The translations under genes were made by a program, and so were the position numbers. Below, one piece after another: positions 33,773 to 43,769 of a DNA stretch of 64,000 nucleotides (within the stretch, counting starts at the first letter, position 1; every line of letters starts with the position of its first letter). The notes beneath the pieces were generated by a model that was not told the DNA's origin, searched no databases, and saw only the letters and a program-made list of their open reading frames with translations. The DNA comes from UBA1219 sp045601425 (GTDB taxonomy: Bacteria; Bacteroidota; Bacteroidia; Bacteroidales; P3). Location of the stretch: positions 106,680 to 170,679 of the forward strand of contig JAZRZP010000026.1 in the NCBI GenBank assembly GCA_045601425.1, in the 5' to 3' direction.

Positions 33773-36673
33773 ATGGAAATCTTTACCGACAGGTTGCACA
33801 GGATAATGTATGCCACCGACGCCTCGGCGTACCGCGAGATGCCGTGCGGCGTGGCCTTCCCGCAAAATGCCGATGATGTACTGGAACTCATCGCTTTTGC
33901 TGAAAAAAATAACGTGTCGCTGATACCCCGGGCCGCAGGCACTTCCTTGGCCGGACAGGTGGTGGGGTCGGGACTCGTGGCCGACGTCTCCCGAAACATG
34001 AACAAAATACTCGAAGTGAACCCCGAAGAACACTGGGTTCGCGTGCAACCGGGCGTTGTCCTCGACGAACTTAACAACGTGCTGAAACCCTACGGACTTT
34101 TTTTCGCCCCGGAAACCTCGACATCGAACCGGTGCTGTGTGGGCGGTATGGTGGGAAACAATTCGTGCGGCTCGCATTCTCTGATTTACGGCAGTACCCG
34201 GGATCACCTGCTCGAAGCCAAGGTGATACTTTCCGACGGCTCCAGAACGGTGTTTTCCGAAGATATGTCAAAATCTGTCATATCGAGACTGCGGAACAAA
34301 GGTTACAGGGCCGACACCCTTGAGGAAAAAATATATCTGCAGCTATTGCGGTGGTCCGAAGACGGTGATTTGATGCGTAAAATAGTTGAGGAATTTCCCG
34401 AAAAAGGACTCCGGCGGCGAAACTGCGGCTACGCTTTGGATTTGGTTCTGGAAGACATCGCCGCAGGAAATGCCAATCTGTGCCGTATTCTGGCTGGTTC
34501 GGAAGGAACGCTGGCTTTTGCCTACGAACTGAAACTCAACCTCGAACCTCTTCCGCCAGCCGAAAAAATGGTCGTTTGTGCCCATTGCTCGTCGATGCAC
34601 GATGTGTTTCGGGCCAACCTCGTGGCACTGAAGCATGGTCCGGCAGCTGTGGAACTTATTGACCATAACATTCTGGATCTCAGCAAGTCAAATATAGAAC
34701 AGAACAAAAACCGTTTCTTCGTCAACGGCAATCCTGAGGCCATTCTCGTGGTTGAACTCGCCGAAAACGACAGGAAAATTCTGGAACGCAAAGCCGACGA
34801 AGTGGAAAAAGCCCTTGTCGGCAGCGGGCTGGTTTACCACTGTACAAGAGTTTACGGCAAAGACATATCGCGTGTGTGGGCTTTGCGGAAAGCGGCACTG
34901 GGACTGCTGAACGGGAAAAAAGGCAACAGCAAGCCGGTATCAGTCATCGAAGATACGGCGGTGATGCCCGAACGTCTTCCCGAATATATGGACGATTTCG
35001 CCGAAATGCTGAAACGTTTGGGTCTGAGTTGCGTTTATCACGCACATATAGGCAGCGGAGAACTGCATCTGCGTCCTATTCTCAATGTGAAAGATGCCGC
35101 AGACAGGGAACTGTTCCACACCGTGGCCCGTGAAACCGCACTTCTGGTGAAGAAACACCGCGGCTCGCTCAGCGGCGAACACGGTGACGGACGATTGAGG
35201 GGCGAATTCATACCCCTGATGTACGGCACCGATATTTACAAGCTTTTTGTAGAACTCAAAAATACATGGGACCCCGAAGGGATATTCAATGCCGGCAAAA
35301 TAGTGAATACTCCGCCCATGAATACTCATCTCCGCTATGACGTGGACCAGAAATACCACGAAATAAGGACTTATTTCAATTTCGACGACAGCAAGGGTCT
35401 TTTCTGTGCCATCGAGCAGTGCAACGGTTCCGGCGACTGCCGCAGGGACAAACAGTTCGGCGGAACATTGTGTCCCAGTTACAGGGCAGGTAAGGAAGAA
35501 TTCTTCGCAACGAGGGCAAGAGCCAACATTTTGAGGGAACTGCTCACTCATCCGGACAACAAAAAGATTTTCGATGCCCCGGAAATAAAACAGGTACTGG
35601 ATTATTGCCTTTCCTGCAAGGCTTGCAGGAGCGAATGCCCTTCCAACGTGGACATGACACGCCTGAAAGCCGAAATCATGCAGCACTGCCACGACGTGAA
35701 TGGTACACCTTTCCGCAGTTTCATGGTGGCACGCATGGCTATGGTCGAACGCTTGGGCTCCATGGTACCCGACTTATACAACTTTTTTGCGACAAACAGA
35801 ATATTCTCGGCAATACTGAAAAAAATCCTGAATTTCGCTTCGGAACGGCAGATCCCGACGCTTTCGCGGAAAACGCTGCGTAAGCTCGTCGGCATCGAAA
35901 ACAGACGGACTTCTGGAAATGTTTTTCCGAACGGTACCGTGTATCTTTTTGCCGATGAGTTCACCAACTGCATGGAAGCGGAACTTGGACTTACTTTCGT
36001 GAAATTGCTCAATGTTCTTGGCTACAGGGTTCTGGTACCGGAGCACAAGGAAAGCGGAAGGGCGGCAATTTCGAAAGGAGTGCTGAGGCTTGCAAGAAAG
36101 TTTGCAATGTATAATGTTGAAAATCTGAGCAATATAATAACTGAAGATACTCCGCTCGTGGGCATCGAGCCTTCGTGCATACTTACTTTCCGTGACGAAT
36201 ATCCCGACCTCGTGCCCAAAGCGATGAAGGAACGGGCTGAATGTCTCGGCAACAATGCCTTGCTGTTTGACGAGTTCCTTGTCCGCGAAATGAAAAAGGG
36301 CAGGGTGACGCAGACACAGTTCGACAGCGTGAAGCGAAAGATATATCTTCACGGACACTGTCACCAGAAAGCCCTCGTGGGCGTGGAAAAGTCGGTGGAA
36401 GTGCTTTCGTTGCCAGCGGGTCACGAAGTTGTTGCCATACCATCGGGCTGTTGCGGAATGGCCGGCAGTTTCGGCTACGAAAAAGAGCATTACGGATTCT
36501 CGCAGGAAGTTGGGGAACAGCTACTCTTTCCGACAATCCGCAGAGCTGTGTCGCAAAATCGGGAAATCATTGTCTCGGCACCCGGAACTTCGTGCAGGGA
36601 ACAGATAAGGCATGGTACCGGAATCGAGGCACTTCACCCGATAGAGGTACTGTATATGGCCGTAAAAAAATGA
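33773..36673 (+). CDS. Large FAD/Fe-S oxidoreductase (GlcD-GlcF fusion, D-lactate or 2-hydroxyacid dehydrogenase type)
   Basis: 966 residues. The N-terminal FAD-binding domain (about 20-230) has PRAAGTSLAGQVVG and GGMVGNNSCGSHS. A FAD-oxidase C-terminal domain (about 240-520) contains YHAHIGSGELHLRP and SGEHGDGRLRG. Two Fe-S motifs follow: CNGSGDCR with LCPSY near residue 550, and CLSCKACRSECP near 612. The C-terminal CCG domain has HGHCHQKALVG near 861 and PSGCCGMAGSFGYE near 891. This is the arrangement of fused D-lactate/2-hydroxyacid dehydrogenases that pass electrons from the hydroxyacid to quinone. The exact substrate is not determined. No terminator is seen after it. Confidence 0.9.
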   Translation: MEIFTDRLHRIMYATDASAYREMPCGVAFPQNADDVLELIAFAEKNNVSLIPRAAGTSLAGQVVGSGLVADVSRNMNKILEVNPEEHWVRVQPGVVLDELNNVLKPYGLFFAPETSTSNRCCVGGMVGNNSCGSHSLIYGSTRDHLLEAKVILSDGSRTVFSEDMSKSVISRLRNKGYRADTLEEKIYLQLLRWSEDGDLMRKIVEEFPEKGLRRRNCGYALDLVLEDIAAGNANLCRILAGSEGTLAFAYELKLNLEPLPPAEKMVVCAHCSSMHDVFRANLVALKHGPAAVELIDHNILDLSKSNIEQNKNRFFVNGNPEAILVVELAENDRKILERKADEVEKALVGSGLVYHCTRVYGKDISRVWALRKAALGLLNGKKGNSKPVSVIEDTAVMPERLPEYMDDFAEMLKRLGLSCVYHAHIGSGELHLRPILNVKDAADRELFHTVARETALLVKKHRGSLSGEHGDGRLRGEFIPLMYGTDIYKLFVELKNTWDPEGIFNAGKIVNTPPMNTHLRYDVDQKYHEIRTYFNFDDSKGLFCAIEQCNGSGDCRRDKQFGGTLCPSYRAGKEEFFATRARANILRELLTHPDNKKIFDAPEIKQVLDYCLSCKACRSECPSNVDMTRLKAEIMQHCHDVNGTPFRSFMVARMAMVERLGSMVPDLYNFFATNRIFSAILKKILNFASERQIPTLSRKTLRKLVGIENRRTSGNVFPNGTVYLFADEFTNCMEAELGLTFVKLLNVLGYRVLVPEHKESGRAAISKGVLRLARKFAMYNVENLSNIITEDTPLVGIEPSCILTFRDEYPDLVPKAMKERAECLGNNALLFDEFLVREMKKGRVTQTQFDSVKRKIYLHGHCHQKALVGVEKSVEVLSLPAGHEVVAIPSGCCGMAGSFGYEKEHYGFSQEVGEQLLFPTIRRAVSQNREIIVSAPGTSCREQIRHGTGIEALHPIEVLYMAVKK

Positions 36674-36738
36674 CGTACGTCCTCGCCTTTTCATAAAGTG
36701 CACACTGGTACAGATTTTTACTTCTGTGATTTTTTTGT

Positions 36739-36770
36739 TTTGTATATTAGTGAAAAAAAACGTATCTTTG
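36739..36770 (+). promoter_or_regulatory. Promoter of the DUF748 gene
   Basis: TTTG at 36739-36742, 20-bp spacer, TATCTTTG at 36763-36770. Confidence 0.85.
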
Positions 36771-36815
36771 CATCTTGTAGAGAAATATGCGTAAGATATT
36801 TAAATATTTGTAAAT

Positions 36816-39128
36816 ATGGAAGATACAAACGTTTTGGCAAAAAAGAAAGCTAAGAGAAAATTTCCTAAATTTTTGAAAGTTATTCTCATAATACTTGGAG
36901 TGCTTGTTGGATTGTTCCTTCTGATAGCGGTTTTCATTTCACCGATTGCCAAGAGTTACATCGAAAAACACAGCCCCGAACTCATAGGCCGGCAGGTAAC
37001 TATGGACGACCTGTCGATAAACCTTTTCAGGACTTCGGTTGAAATCGACGGATTTCATATCACGGAACAGGACATGAAGACAGATTTTGTTACTTTCGAT
37101 ACATTGAAAGTGGCCATAAATCCCTTCAAACTTCTGTCGAATGAGGTGCATCTCAAGTATATAACCCTTGTGGGTCCCGATGTTAAAATCATAAATAAGG
37201 GCGACCGTTTCAATTTTACCGACCTGCTTGAACTCGGCGATACAACCGATACCGACGTTGATACTACTCCATCTGCTTGGGCTATAGGACTTTACAATAT
37301 AGAGCTTCGCAACGGAAGTGTCACATATTCCGATCAGACAATGGGCAGCAGCTGGACTTTGAAAGACCTCGAAGTTGCAATTCCGGGACTTTATTTCGGA
37401 GGTCAGGAAACCGATGCCGGAATATCGTTCGATTTGGCAAGCGGAGGCTCCCTCACCACTCAGGCCAAATACGATGCCGATAAAAACACCTATGGTCTCG
37501 ACCTCAAGTTCAACAACATCGCTCTGGCCAATGCTGAACCCTTTGTGAAAGATGTCTTCGGTGGCATCTCCTCCATCGGCGGAACGCTTTCGGGAAAGGT
37601 GAACGTAGACGGCAGTCTTGACGTGTTTACCAATGTGGACGTGAAGGGTAACATTAGCGTAAACAACGTTTCCCTGACCATGAACAACGGCGACAGGTTG
37701 GCTTCTCTCGAAAAACTTGAAGTCGGCATAAACCGCATAAATCCTGAAGATAACGTGTTCGATTTCTCACGCATCCTCCTGTCGGGACTCAATACCCATT
37801 TCGACATGTTTGCCAACGGGAAAACCAATTTCGATGTCCTCATGGCTTCCAGTGGCGAAAAGAAACCTGAACCGGCAGTTGAAAAAAAGGATGAGCCGGC
37901 AAAAGACACTGCCCAAACGGAACAGAAACAACCCAAGCCGATGGTCTTGAAAGTGGCCGACATTGACATTGAAAACGTGAACTTTACCTTCAACGACAAT
38001 ACTATGGCGCAGAAGTTCTCGTATCCTATAAAGGGGATCCGTGTGAAAACCGAAAACTTCGTCCTCGGTGATCCGGAAAAGTTCATCATGCTCCGAGCAC
38101 AGTTGCCGAATGCCGGAAGTCTCATGCTCCGTTGGAAAGGCGGACTGTCTCTGGCTGAAAACCAGAACCTGTATGTCTCCATCAAAAATCTTACACTCAA
38201 GAATTTCTCACCGTATGTAATGCACTACCTCGCTTATCCGGTAACGGACGGGGTACTCTCCTTCGTGAGCGAAAACACCTTGAGAAACTACCAGCTCAAC
38301 AGCAAAAACAAAATCGACATCTACAACATCACCGTTGAGAAGAAGGACAAAAGCGTGAAACCGGAATACAACATTCCTCTCCGTGCCGCTCTCTACATAC
38401 TGAAGGACAAGGATGACAAAATCCAGTTCGACGTACCTGTTTCGGGCAATATCAATTCACCGGAATTTTCATATACCAAGCTTATATTCAAGACTTTGGG
38501 AAATCTCTTGGTAAAAGTGGCTCTCTCGCCGGTATCGTTCATTTCCAAGTCGCTGGGACTTTCGCCCAACGAACTCGAACAGGTGGAAATAACCACCATG
38601 CAGAGGGATTTTACCTCGGAACAGTACGAAAAATTCAGTAAGATTTCCGATGCGGTGAAGGCCGATCCGGATATGAGACTGACTCTTGTACAACAGCTTG
38701 ATTATCAGTTGGCAATGAAAGAAATACCTATGTTCGAACTCAAAAAGGAATATTACCTGTTCCAGAATCCCGAAAAGCGTAACGTGCCACGCCTTTCGGC
38801 AATTGACCACGACAATGTCGTGAAAATAAAGGACAATGACAAGGAGTTCAGGGCATTTGCCGAAAATTTGCTGAATACCGAGTTGGGTTCATCTGATTTT
38901 GAACGGAATCTGTCAGTCAAGTATCCGCAGGCTTCCGTGGAAGAAAGCCTGAAAAGCATGATGGATATGCGCAACACTGCCGTTTACAAATTTCTTGTCG
39001 AAAAAATGGAAGTTCCTGCGGAACAGGTTACCGTAAAATCGCTCGACATCGAGGCTATGAAGGCAGAGAAATGCAAGAATCAGTACAAGGTAGAAATGAA
39101 AATCGAGGGTGCTGAGGAAATAAAATAG
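36816..39128 (+). CDS. DUF748/AsmA-like envelope protein
   Basis: 770 residues. A Lys-rich cytoplasmic start is followed by one transmembrane helix (VILIILGVLVGLFLLIAVFI). Then comes IEKHSPELIGRQVTMDDLSI, the hallmark start of AsmA/DUF748 proteins, and repeated beta-rich segments. A charged low-complexity linker (EKKPEPAVEKKDEPAKDTAQ) lies around residues 350-370. AsmA-like proteins form long periplasmic beta-taco bridges thought to move phospholipid between the membranes; a role in outer-membrane lipid supply is inferred from the family. It has its own promoter; dinB follows after about 60 bases. Confidence 0.82.
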   Translation: MEDTNVLAKKKAKRKFPKFLKVILIILGVLVGLFLLIAVFISPIAKSYIEKHSPELIGRQVTMDDLSINLFRTSVEIDGFHITEQDMKTDFVTFDTLKVAINPFKLLSNEVHLKYITLVGPDVKIINKGDRFNFTDLLELGDTTDTDVDTTPSAWAIGLYNIELRNGSVTYSDQTMGSSWTLKDLEVAIPGLYFGGQETDAGISFDLASGGSLTTQAKYDADKNTYGLDLKFNNIALANAEPFVKDVFGGISSIGGTLSGKVNVDGSLDVFTNVDVKGNISVNNVSLTMNNGDRLASLEKLEVGINRINPEDNVFDFSRILLSGLNTHFDMFANGKTNFDVLMASSGEKKPEPAVEKKDEPAKDTAQTEQKQPKPMVLKVADIDIENVNFTFNDNTMAQKFSYPIKGIRVKTENFVLGDPEKFIMLRAQLPNAGSLMLRWKGGLSLAENQNLYVSIKNLTLKNFSPYVMHYLAYPVTDGVLSFVSENTLRNYQLNSKNKIDIYNITVEKKDKSVKPEYNIPLRAALYILKDKDDKIQFDVPVSGNINSPEFSYTKLIFKTLGNLLVKVALSPVSFISKSLGLSPNELEQVEITTMQRDFTSEQYEKFSKISDAVKADPDMRLTLVQQLDYQLAMKEIPMFELKKEYYLFQNPEKRNVPRLSAIDHDNVVKIKDNDKEFRAFAENLLNTELGSSDFERNLSVKYPQASVEESLKSMMDMRNTAVYKFLVEKMEVPAEQVTVKSLDIEAMKAEKCKNQYKVEMKIEGAEEIK

Positions 39129-39187
39129 ACCGGTTCAGGCTAAGTGTTTCCGCAGGCAGCCGGCATGTGTTTCCGATGCTGCAAGAC

Positions 39188-40264
39188 ATGGAAAAAGTTC
39201 GTAAGATAATCCATGTGGACATGGATGCGTTTTTCGCATCGGTTGAAGAACGTGATTTTCCCGAATTGCGTGGGTATCCGCTGGCGGTGGGTTCTCCAAG
39301 GGAACGCGGTGTGGTGGCTACTGCCAATTATGCGGCACGCAAGTTCGGAGTGCATTCGGCCATGTCGTCGAAAATCGCCTTGCAACGGTGCCCGCAGCTG
39401 ATATTCTGTCCTCCCCGGTTTGAGGTATACAAAGCTGTCTCGCAGCAGATTCACGAAATTTTCCACGAATATACGGATCTGGTGGAACCGCTGTCGCTCG
39501 ACGAGGCTTACCTCGATGTTACGGAAAATAAGGCAGCCCAGCCGTCGGCAACGCTTCTTGCAAAGGAAATAAAGTGGAAAATTCTTGAAACTACGCATCT
39601 TACGGCTTCGGCAGGCGTCTCCTACAATAAATTTCTGGCAAAAATAGCTTCCGATTACAATAAGCCCAACGGTCTTTTTGTGATAGAACCGCAGTTGGCA
39701 TTTGCTTTTATTGCCGACCTCCCAGTTGATAAATTTTACGGCATAGGAAAGGTTACGGCATGCCGTCTGAAATCGATGAATATTCTGAAAGGTTCTGATT
39801 TACAGAAGCTTTCCATTGACGAGATGTGCCGGATTTTCGGCAAGACAGGGTATTTCTTCTATAATATTGTGCGAGGAATCGATACCCGCGAAGTGGAGCC
39901 GAACCGTGAGCGGAAATCATTCAGTGTAGAGAATACATTCGAAAACGATCTGGAAACGAAATTCGCTGTAATAACCGAACTCTACCATGCCGAACAGCGT
40001 CTTTGGAACGATATTTCGAAAAGCGGGAAATCAGGCAAGACGGTGACTCTGAAAATCCGTTTTTCGGACTTTACCACAATGACTCGAAGCTGCAGCAGTG
40101 CCTGCGACATACGCACATTCGGCGAATTGCATTTTTATGCAAGGAAACTCCTCTCCGAAGTGAATTTCGACGGTCGTCCGGTGAGACTTTTGGGGATAGG
40201 CATCTCAAACCTCAGCGATCCGGAATCGCGGAAATCATGTCAGTTGCGTATGAAATTCAAATGA
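39188..40264 (+). CDS. dinB: DNA polymerase IV (Y-family translesion polymerase)
   Basis: 358 residues from the ATG at 39188; in-frame ATGs at 39167 and 39176 exist but would put extra residues before the conserved start. IIHVDMDAFFASVEERD and SLDEAYLDVTE supply the catalytic acidic residues of the palm; ASAGVSYNKFLAKIASDYNK and GIGKVTACRLKSM (helix-hairpin-helix) follow, and the little-finger domain covers about 235-350. It extends primers over damaged template. No LexA-type operator was recognised upstream. It converges on the M23 peptidase gene with only 22 bases between them. Confidence 0.95.
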   Translation: MEKVRKIIHVDMDAFFASVEERDFPELRGYPLAVGSPRERGVVATANYAARKFGVHSAMSSKIALQRCPQLIFCPPRFEVYKAVSQQIHEIFHEYTDLVEPLSLDEAYLDVTENKAAQPSATLLAKEIKWKILETTHLTASAGVSYNKFLAKIASDYNKPNGLFVIEPQLAFAFIADLPVDKFYGIGKVTACRLKSMNILKGSDLQKLSIDEMCRIFGKTGYFFYNIVRGIDTREVEPNRERKSFSVENTFENDLETKFAVITELYHAEQRLWNDISKSGKSGKTVTLKIRFSDFTTMTRSCSSACDIRTFGELHFYARKLLSEVNFDGRPVRLLGIGISNLSDPESRKSCQLRMKFK

Positions 40265-40286
40265 TGTTGCTGAAAACCCCTGCACC

Positions 40287-41267
40287 TTACGATAGACATT
40301 GGTTTTCCTGATTTGCATCCTGAATAACCTGTTCGTATTCGGAAGGGGTGAGGTCGTTGAAGAAAAAATAAACAGGGTTGACTCTCTTGCCGTTTTGTAT
40401 GACTTCGTAGTGCAGGTGAGGGGCTTGAGAAAGACCTGTGCTGCCGACGCGGCCTATGAGTTCGCCTCGTTTTACCTTCTTGCCCGGAGTCACTTTCACT
40501 TCGCTCATGTGTCCGTAAAGTGTCCTGAACCCGAAACCGTGGTTTATGACACACACCACTCCGTAGCCCGAATAGTTGGAGTTCCCGGTACCTGAAACTT
40601 CGACGACACCGTCGCCCGTGGCATATATGGGGGTGCCTTTCTTGGCTGCCAGATCGACACCGGTATGCATTCTCCTATAGTGGAGAATGGGGTGAAAACG
40701 CGATCCGAAACCAGAAACCAGACGTGCGGAATTTTTCTTCACAGGCATGATGGCCGGCATGGAAGCCATGTATTCGGTTTTGTTTTTGGCCAGTTTGTAA
40801 ACCTCGTCGAATGACAGCGACTGGACATACATTCTTTTCGAGATGTTGTCCAAGCGTTCCATGGTGTTCGTGATTTCTTCGCTGTTGTCGTAGCCCTGCA
40901 GATCGTTGTAGCGCTCTACTCCGCCAATGCCAGAGTTTCGTACCTCGTCGGATATAGGTTCGGCTTCAAAAATGGTCCGGTATATGTTGTTGTCGCGGTT
41001 CTGCAGATCGTCAAGTTCTTCGTCCAGAAGTTCCATCTTGCGGTTTATCTTGTCAATCTGATATTCGTATTGGCTTATTTCGCGCTTCAGCTGGCGTTCC
41101 TTCGGCGAATCGATGACCTTGAAGGCTATGAATGTGAGCAGCACGGCAAGCACAACTCCGAAAGCCACTGTAAACGATACGGCTTTGACTTTTTCCTTCA
41201 CACCGACTTTGACTTTTTCGTAGGTGAGAGTGTGGGGGTCAAATTTATAGCTGTGTTTTTTCTTCAT
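40287..41267 (-). CDS. M23 family metallopeptidase with N-terminal membrane anchor
   Basis: 326 residues from the ATG at 41267 (MKKKHSYKFDP); an in-frame ATG 48 bases upstream gives an unlikely extension. Layout: basic cytoplasmic start, one membrane helix (VSFTVAFGVVLAVLLTFIAF), a coiled coil (about 65-120, ISQYEYQIDKINRKMELLDE), then the LytM domain with SGFGSRFHPILHYRRMHTG-VD and HLHYEVIQNG supplying the zinc ligands. These enzymes cleave peptidoglycan cross-links or, with coiled coils, regulate amidases. Probably co-transcribed with the phosphodiesterase gene upstream (81-base gap). Confidence 0.92.
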   Translation of the reverse strand: MKKKHSYKFDPHTLTYEKVKVGVKEKVKAVSFTVAFGVVLAVLLTFIAFKVIDSPKERQLKREISQYEYQIDKINRKMELLDEELDDLQNRDNNIYRTIFEAEPISDEVRNSGIGGVERYNDLQGYDNSEEITNTMERLDNISKRMYVQSLSFDEVYKLAKNKTEYMASMPAIMPVKKNSARLVSGFGSRFHPILHYRRMHTGVDLAAKKGTPIYATGDGVVEVSGTGNSNYSGYGVVCVINHGFGFRTLYGHMSEVKVTPGKKVKRGELIGRVGSTGLSQAPHLHYEVIQNGKRVNPVYFFFNDLTPSEYEQVIQDANQENQCLS

Positions 41268-41348
41268 CAGTGTGGCTTTGAGAAATTGAAAAAAGCAATA
41301 ACGCAGTCTTTGCAAAAAAATTTTGCGGGTGATGCTTTTTTTTGCCTC

Positions 41349-41840
41349 TTATTTCGGAAACTCGTTTATTTCAAGGTTCTCAGGTGTCCCGTTTTTTATG
41401 TCGAAACGAACCAGAGTCGATTTTATATGGAATCCCTGTTTGCCGGCAGCACCGGGATTGATGTGCAGAAGATTGTATTTTTTGTCGTACATGACACGCA
41501 GTATGTGCGAATGCCCGGAGACGAATATCTGAGGCTTTTCGCTTTCTATTACCGGTATCATGTTGCGTTCGTAGTGGCCGGGGTAGCCTCCGATGTGTGT
41601 CATCAGAACCTTGGTGCCTTCGCAACTGAAAAGCTGTGTCTGTGGTACCTCGTACCGCATTACCTGACTGTCCATGTTGCCCCACACGGCAACCACTGGC
41701 TTGAACTTCCGCAACTCTTCCAAAACGGCAGTGCTGCCTATGTCGCCGGCGTGCCATATCTCGTCGCAGCCTGCAAAGAATTCGTACACCTGTTTCGGTA
41801 TGAAACCGTGTGTGTCGGAAAGTACTCCTATTTTTTTCAT
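41349..41840 (-). CDS. YfcE/MJ0936-family metallophosphoesterase
   Basis: 163 residues. All family motifs are present: VLSDTHG, HAGDIGS, VWGNMDS, LMTHIGG and SGHSHI. Members are small cytoplasmic phosphodiesterases that need Mn and cleave phosphodiester bonds; the physiological substrate is unknown. It starts 25 bases from a minus-strand -7 box and is divergent from the EamA transporter gene. Confidence 0.93.
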   Translation of the reverse strand: MKKIGVLSDTHGFIPKQVYEFFAGCDEIWHAGDIGSTAVLEELRKFKPVVAVWGNMDSQVMRYEVPQTQLFSCEGTKVLMTHIGGYPGHYERNMIPVIESEKPQIFVSGHSHILRVMYDKKYNLLHINPGAAGKQGFHIKSTLVRFDIKNGTPENLEINEFPK

Positions 41841-41864
41841 GGTAAATGTCGTTTTTCAGTGTGC

Positions 41865-41872
41865 AAAATTAC
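41865..41872 (-). promoter_or_regulatory. -7 box for the phosphoesterase gene
   Basis: TAATTTTG on the minus strand. No -33 TTTG at the usual spacing. Confidence 0.5.
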
Positions 41873-41878
41873 GAAATT

Positions 41879-41912
41879 TTTGTCAAAGATTGAATCTTTT
41901 TTTGTACTTTTG
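41879..41912 (+). promoter_or_regulatory. Promoter of the EamA transporter operon
   Basis: TTTG at 41879-41882, 22-bp spacer, TACTTTTG at 41905-41912; lies almost back to back with the divergent -7 box. Confidence 0.65.
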
Positions 41913-41940
41913 CAAACTGAAAAAAAACAGGTACATTCCT

Positions 41941-42822
41941 ATGAAACGGCTGAAAATATATATGTTAATGACTTTTGCGGTGGCAATTTGGGGCATTTCT
42001 CTGGTGCTGACCAAGGAAGTTTTCGCTTCGGATCCGCATTTTACTGCACCCATAATAATTTTCTGCCGTCTGCTGTTTTCTATAGCCGTTTTTGTTCCTA
42101 TAATGCTGATTTCCAGACGGCTTGAACCTATAAAGAAAGGAGATGTGAAATATTTTCTGCTTCTGGCGTTTCTGGAGCCGTTTCTGTATTTCCTGTGCGA
42201 AAACAGCGGTTTGCAGTATGTGTCGAGCGGAGTTGCCTCGATAATAATTGCCTCGATACCGGTGTTCATACCTTTCGGCATGTTTCTGGTTTACCATGAG
42301 AAACTTAAACTCGTTCATGTGGCAGGCGTGGTGCTGTCGCTTGTGGGCGTGTATCTTATGATTCTGGGAGGAGACGAAGATTACGGTTTTGAAATCAAAG
42401 GACTTGCACTCTTGGGGGCGGCCGTTGCCGTTGCGGTGGTAAACACTCTTACTCTGGTGAAGGTTGTTGACCGTTACAGGGCTCTCACCGTTACCATGTA
42501 CCAGAATCTGATAGGTATGGTGTACTTCCTTCCAGTGATTCTGTTTTCGCAATTGGACAATTTTCAGGCCATCGACTTTTCACCCAAGGTGCTTCTGCTG
42601 CTCGGAACTTTGGGCATAGGTTGCTCCACTTTGGCTTACGTGTGTTTCAATCACAGCATAAGGAAAATCGGTGCCACGCCTACGTTGGTGTTCAACAATG
42701 CAACTCCCGTTTTTACACTGTTCTTTGCCTGCATATTGGGGCAGGAATCGCTAACGTGGGGCAAGATTGCCGGCATGGCGGTGGCGGTGTTGGGAGTCAC
42801 CGTGGTACAGCTCAAAAAATAA
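41941..42822 (+). CDS. EamA/DMT-superfamily transporter
   Basis: 293 residues from the ATG at 41941. Ten hydrophobic helices in two EamA repeats: the first starts LMTFAVAIWGISLVLTKEVF, the second LALLGAAVAVAVVNTLTLVK. GVASIIIASIPVFIPFGMFL and ATPTLVFNNATPVFTLFFA are the usual end-of-repeat motifs. Drug/metabolite exporters; substrate unknown. It starts a four-gene run (transporter, lipoprotein, glycosyl-phosphate transferase, mnmD) with short gaps or overlaps. Confidence 0.92.
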   Translation: MKRLKIYMLMTFAVAIWGISLVLTKEVFASDPHFTAPIIIFCRLLFSIAVFVPIMLISRRLEPIKKGDVKYFLLLAFLEPFLYFLCENSGLQYVSSGVASIIIASIPVFIPFGMFLVYHEKLKLVHVAGVVLSLVGVYLMILGGDEDYGFEIKGLALLGAAVAVAVVNTLTLVKVVDRYRALTVTMYQNLIGMVYFLPVILFSQLDNFQAIDFSPKVLLLLGTLGIGCSTLAYVCFNHSIRKIGATPTLVFNNATPVFTLFFACILGQESLTWGKIAGMAVAVLGVTVVQLKK

Positions 42823-42857
42823 ATGCAATAAAAGCGAATGCCTTGCGTTATACTTCC

Positions 42858-43769
42858 ATGAACATTCGGAAAATCTTTTTCATGGTTGTTGCTGTGCCTG
42901 CACTCTTTTTCTGCTCGTGCAACAAATTTGAAGGTGAACAGACTATACCTTCCTATATCTCAATAGATTCCATCGCTGTCGTGAATGATCCGGCACATTC
43001 ATTGTCCAATTTCGAAGGATGTTTCACGTCCAATATAAACGCTGTGCAGATTACTTTGAAAAATTCTCAGGAGAATCATCTTCTGGGGGCGTTTGAATTG
43101 CCATGCAAGGTTCCAGTACTTCGGGAGGGAAACTACAACGTGGAGATACTTCCCGTCATAAAACAGAACGGAATTGCGGCTACGCGCAGTGCATACCCGT
43201 TTTACAGGACTATAGTTCTCAAAAATCAGACCTTCACCAAGGACAGCTGTGTGAATCTGGGTGTGCAAAAGACTTATTACGAGCCTTTCATGCGTAAGGT
43301 TTGGGAGGAATATTTCGAACCCGAAATACCTAACCTCTCTCTCCCCGATACAATCGTCCGTCGTATAAGCGCAGCAGATACCGTCCGCAGCGACCGCGGC
43401 TGCGGTGCCATTTACGTGAAGCCGAATTCTTCGGTGGCATTCTACACCAATAACGAATTCACGGTTACCGACAATGCCGCACTGTTCCTCGAACTCGACT
43501 ACTGGACGAACATACCGTTCAGGGTCGGACTGAAAAGCCGTACGAGCAGCGGGTCGAATTACGGAGTAACGTTTGCCGTAACCCTCAACCCGAATATGGG
43601 CAAGGGCTGGAATAAAATTTACATACAGCTGGGAAAACTATGGAGCCAGTACAATTTCTACAAGACTTTTTATCTTGCTTTTCAGGCAGTTAACGAAACG
43701 TCTTCTGTCGGGAAAGTATATGTCGACAACATTAAGCTAACTTCCTACGACGACGGAAACAAAAAATGA
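42858..43769 (+). CDS. Lipoprotein of unknown function
   Basis: 303 residues. Signal peptide MNIRKIFFMVVAVPALFFCSC with a Cys in lipobox context (FCSC) followed by NKFEGEQ. The mature protein is beta-rich and predicted soluble: an N-terminal part with IQITLKN-like strands and a C-terminal jelly-roll-like part with FLELDYWTNIPFRVG and KVYVDNIKL, resembling carbohydrate-binding modules. No named family is recognised. The stop overlaps the start of the next gene (ATGA), so it may be part of the same surface-glycan function. Confidence 0.8.
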   Translation: MNIRKIFFMVVAVPALFFCSCNKFEGEQTIPSYISIDSIAVVNDPAHSLSNFEGCFTSNINAVQITLKNSQENHLLGAFELPCKVPVLREGNYNVEILPVIKQNGIAATRSAYPFYRTIVLKNQTFTKDSCVNLGVQKTYYEPFMRKVWEEYFEPEIPNLSLPDTIVRRISAADTVRSDRGCGAIYVKPNSSVAFYTNNEFTVTDNAALFLELDYWTNIPFRVGLKSRTSSGSNYGVTFAVTLNPNMGKGWNKIYIQLGKLWSQYNFYKTFYLAFQAVNETSSVGKVYVDNIKLTSYDDGNKK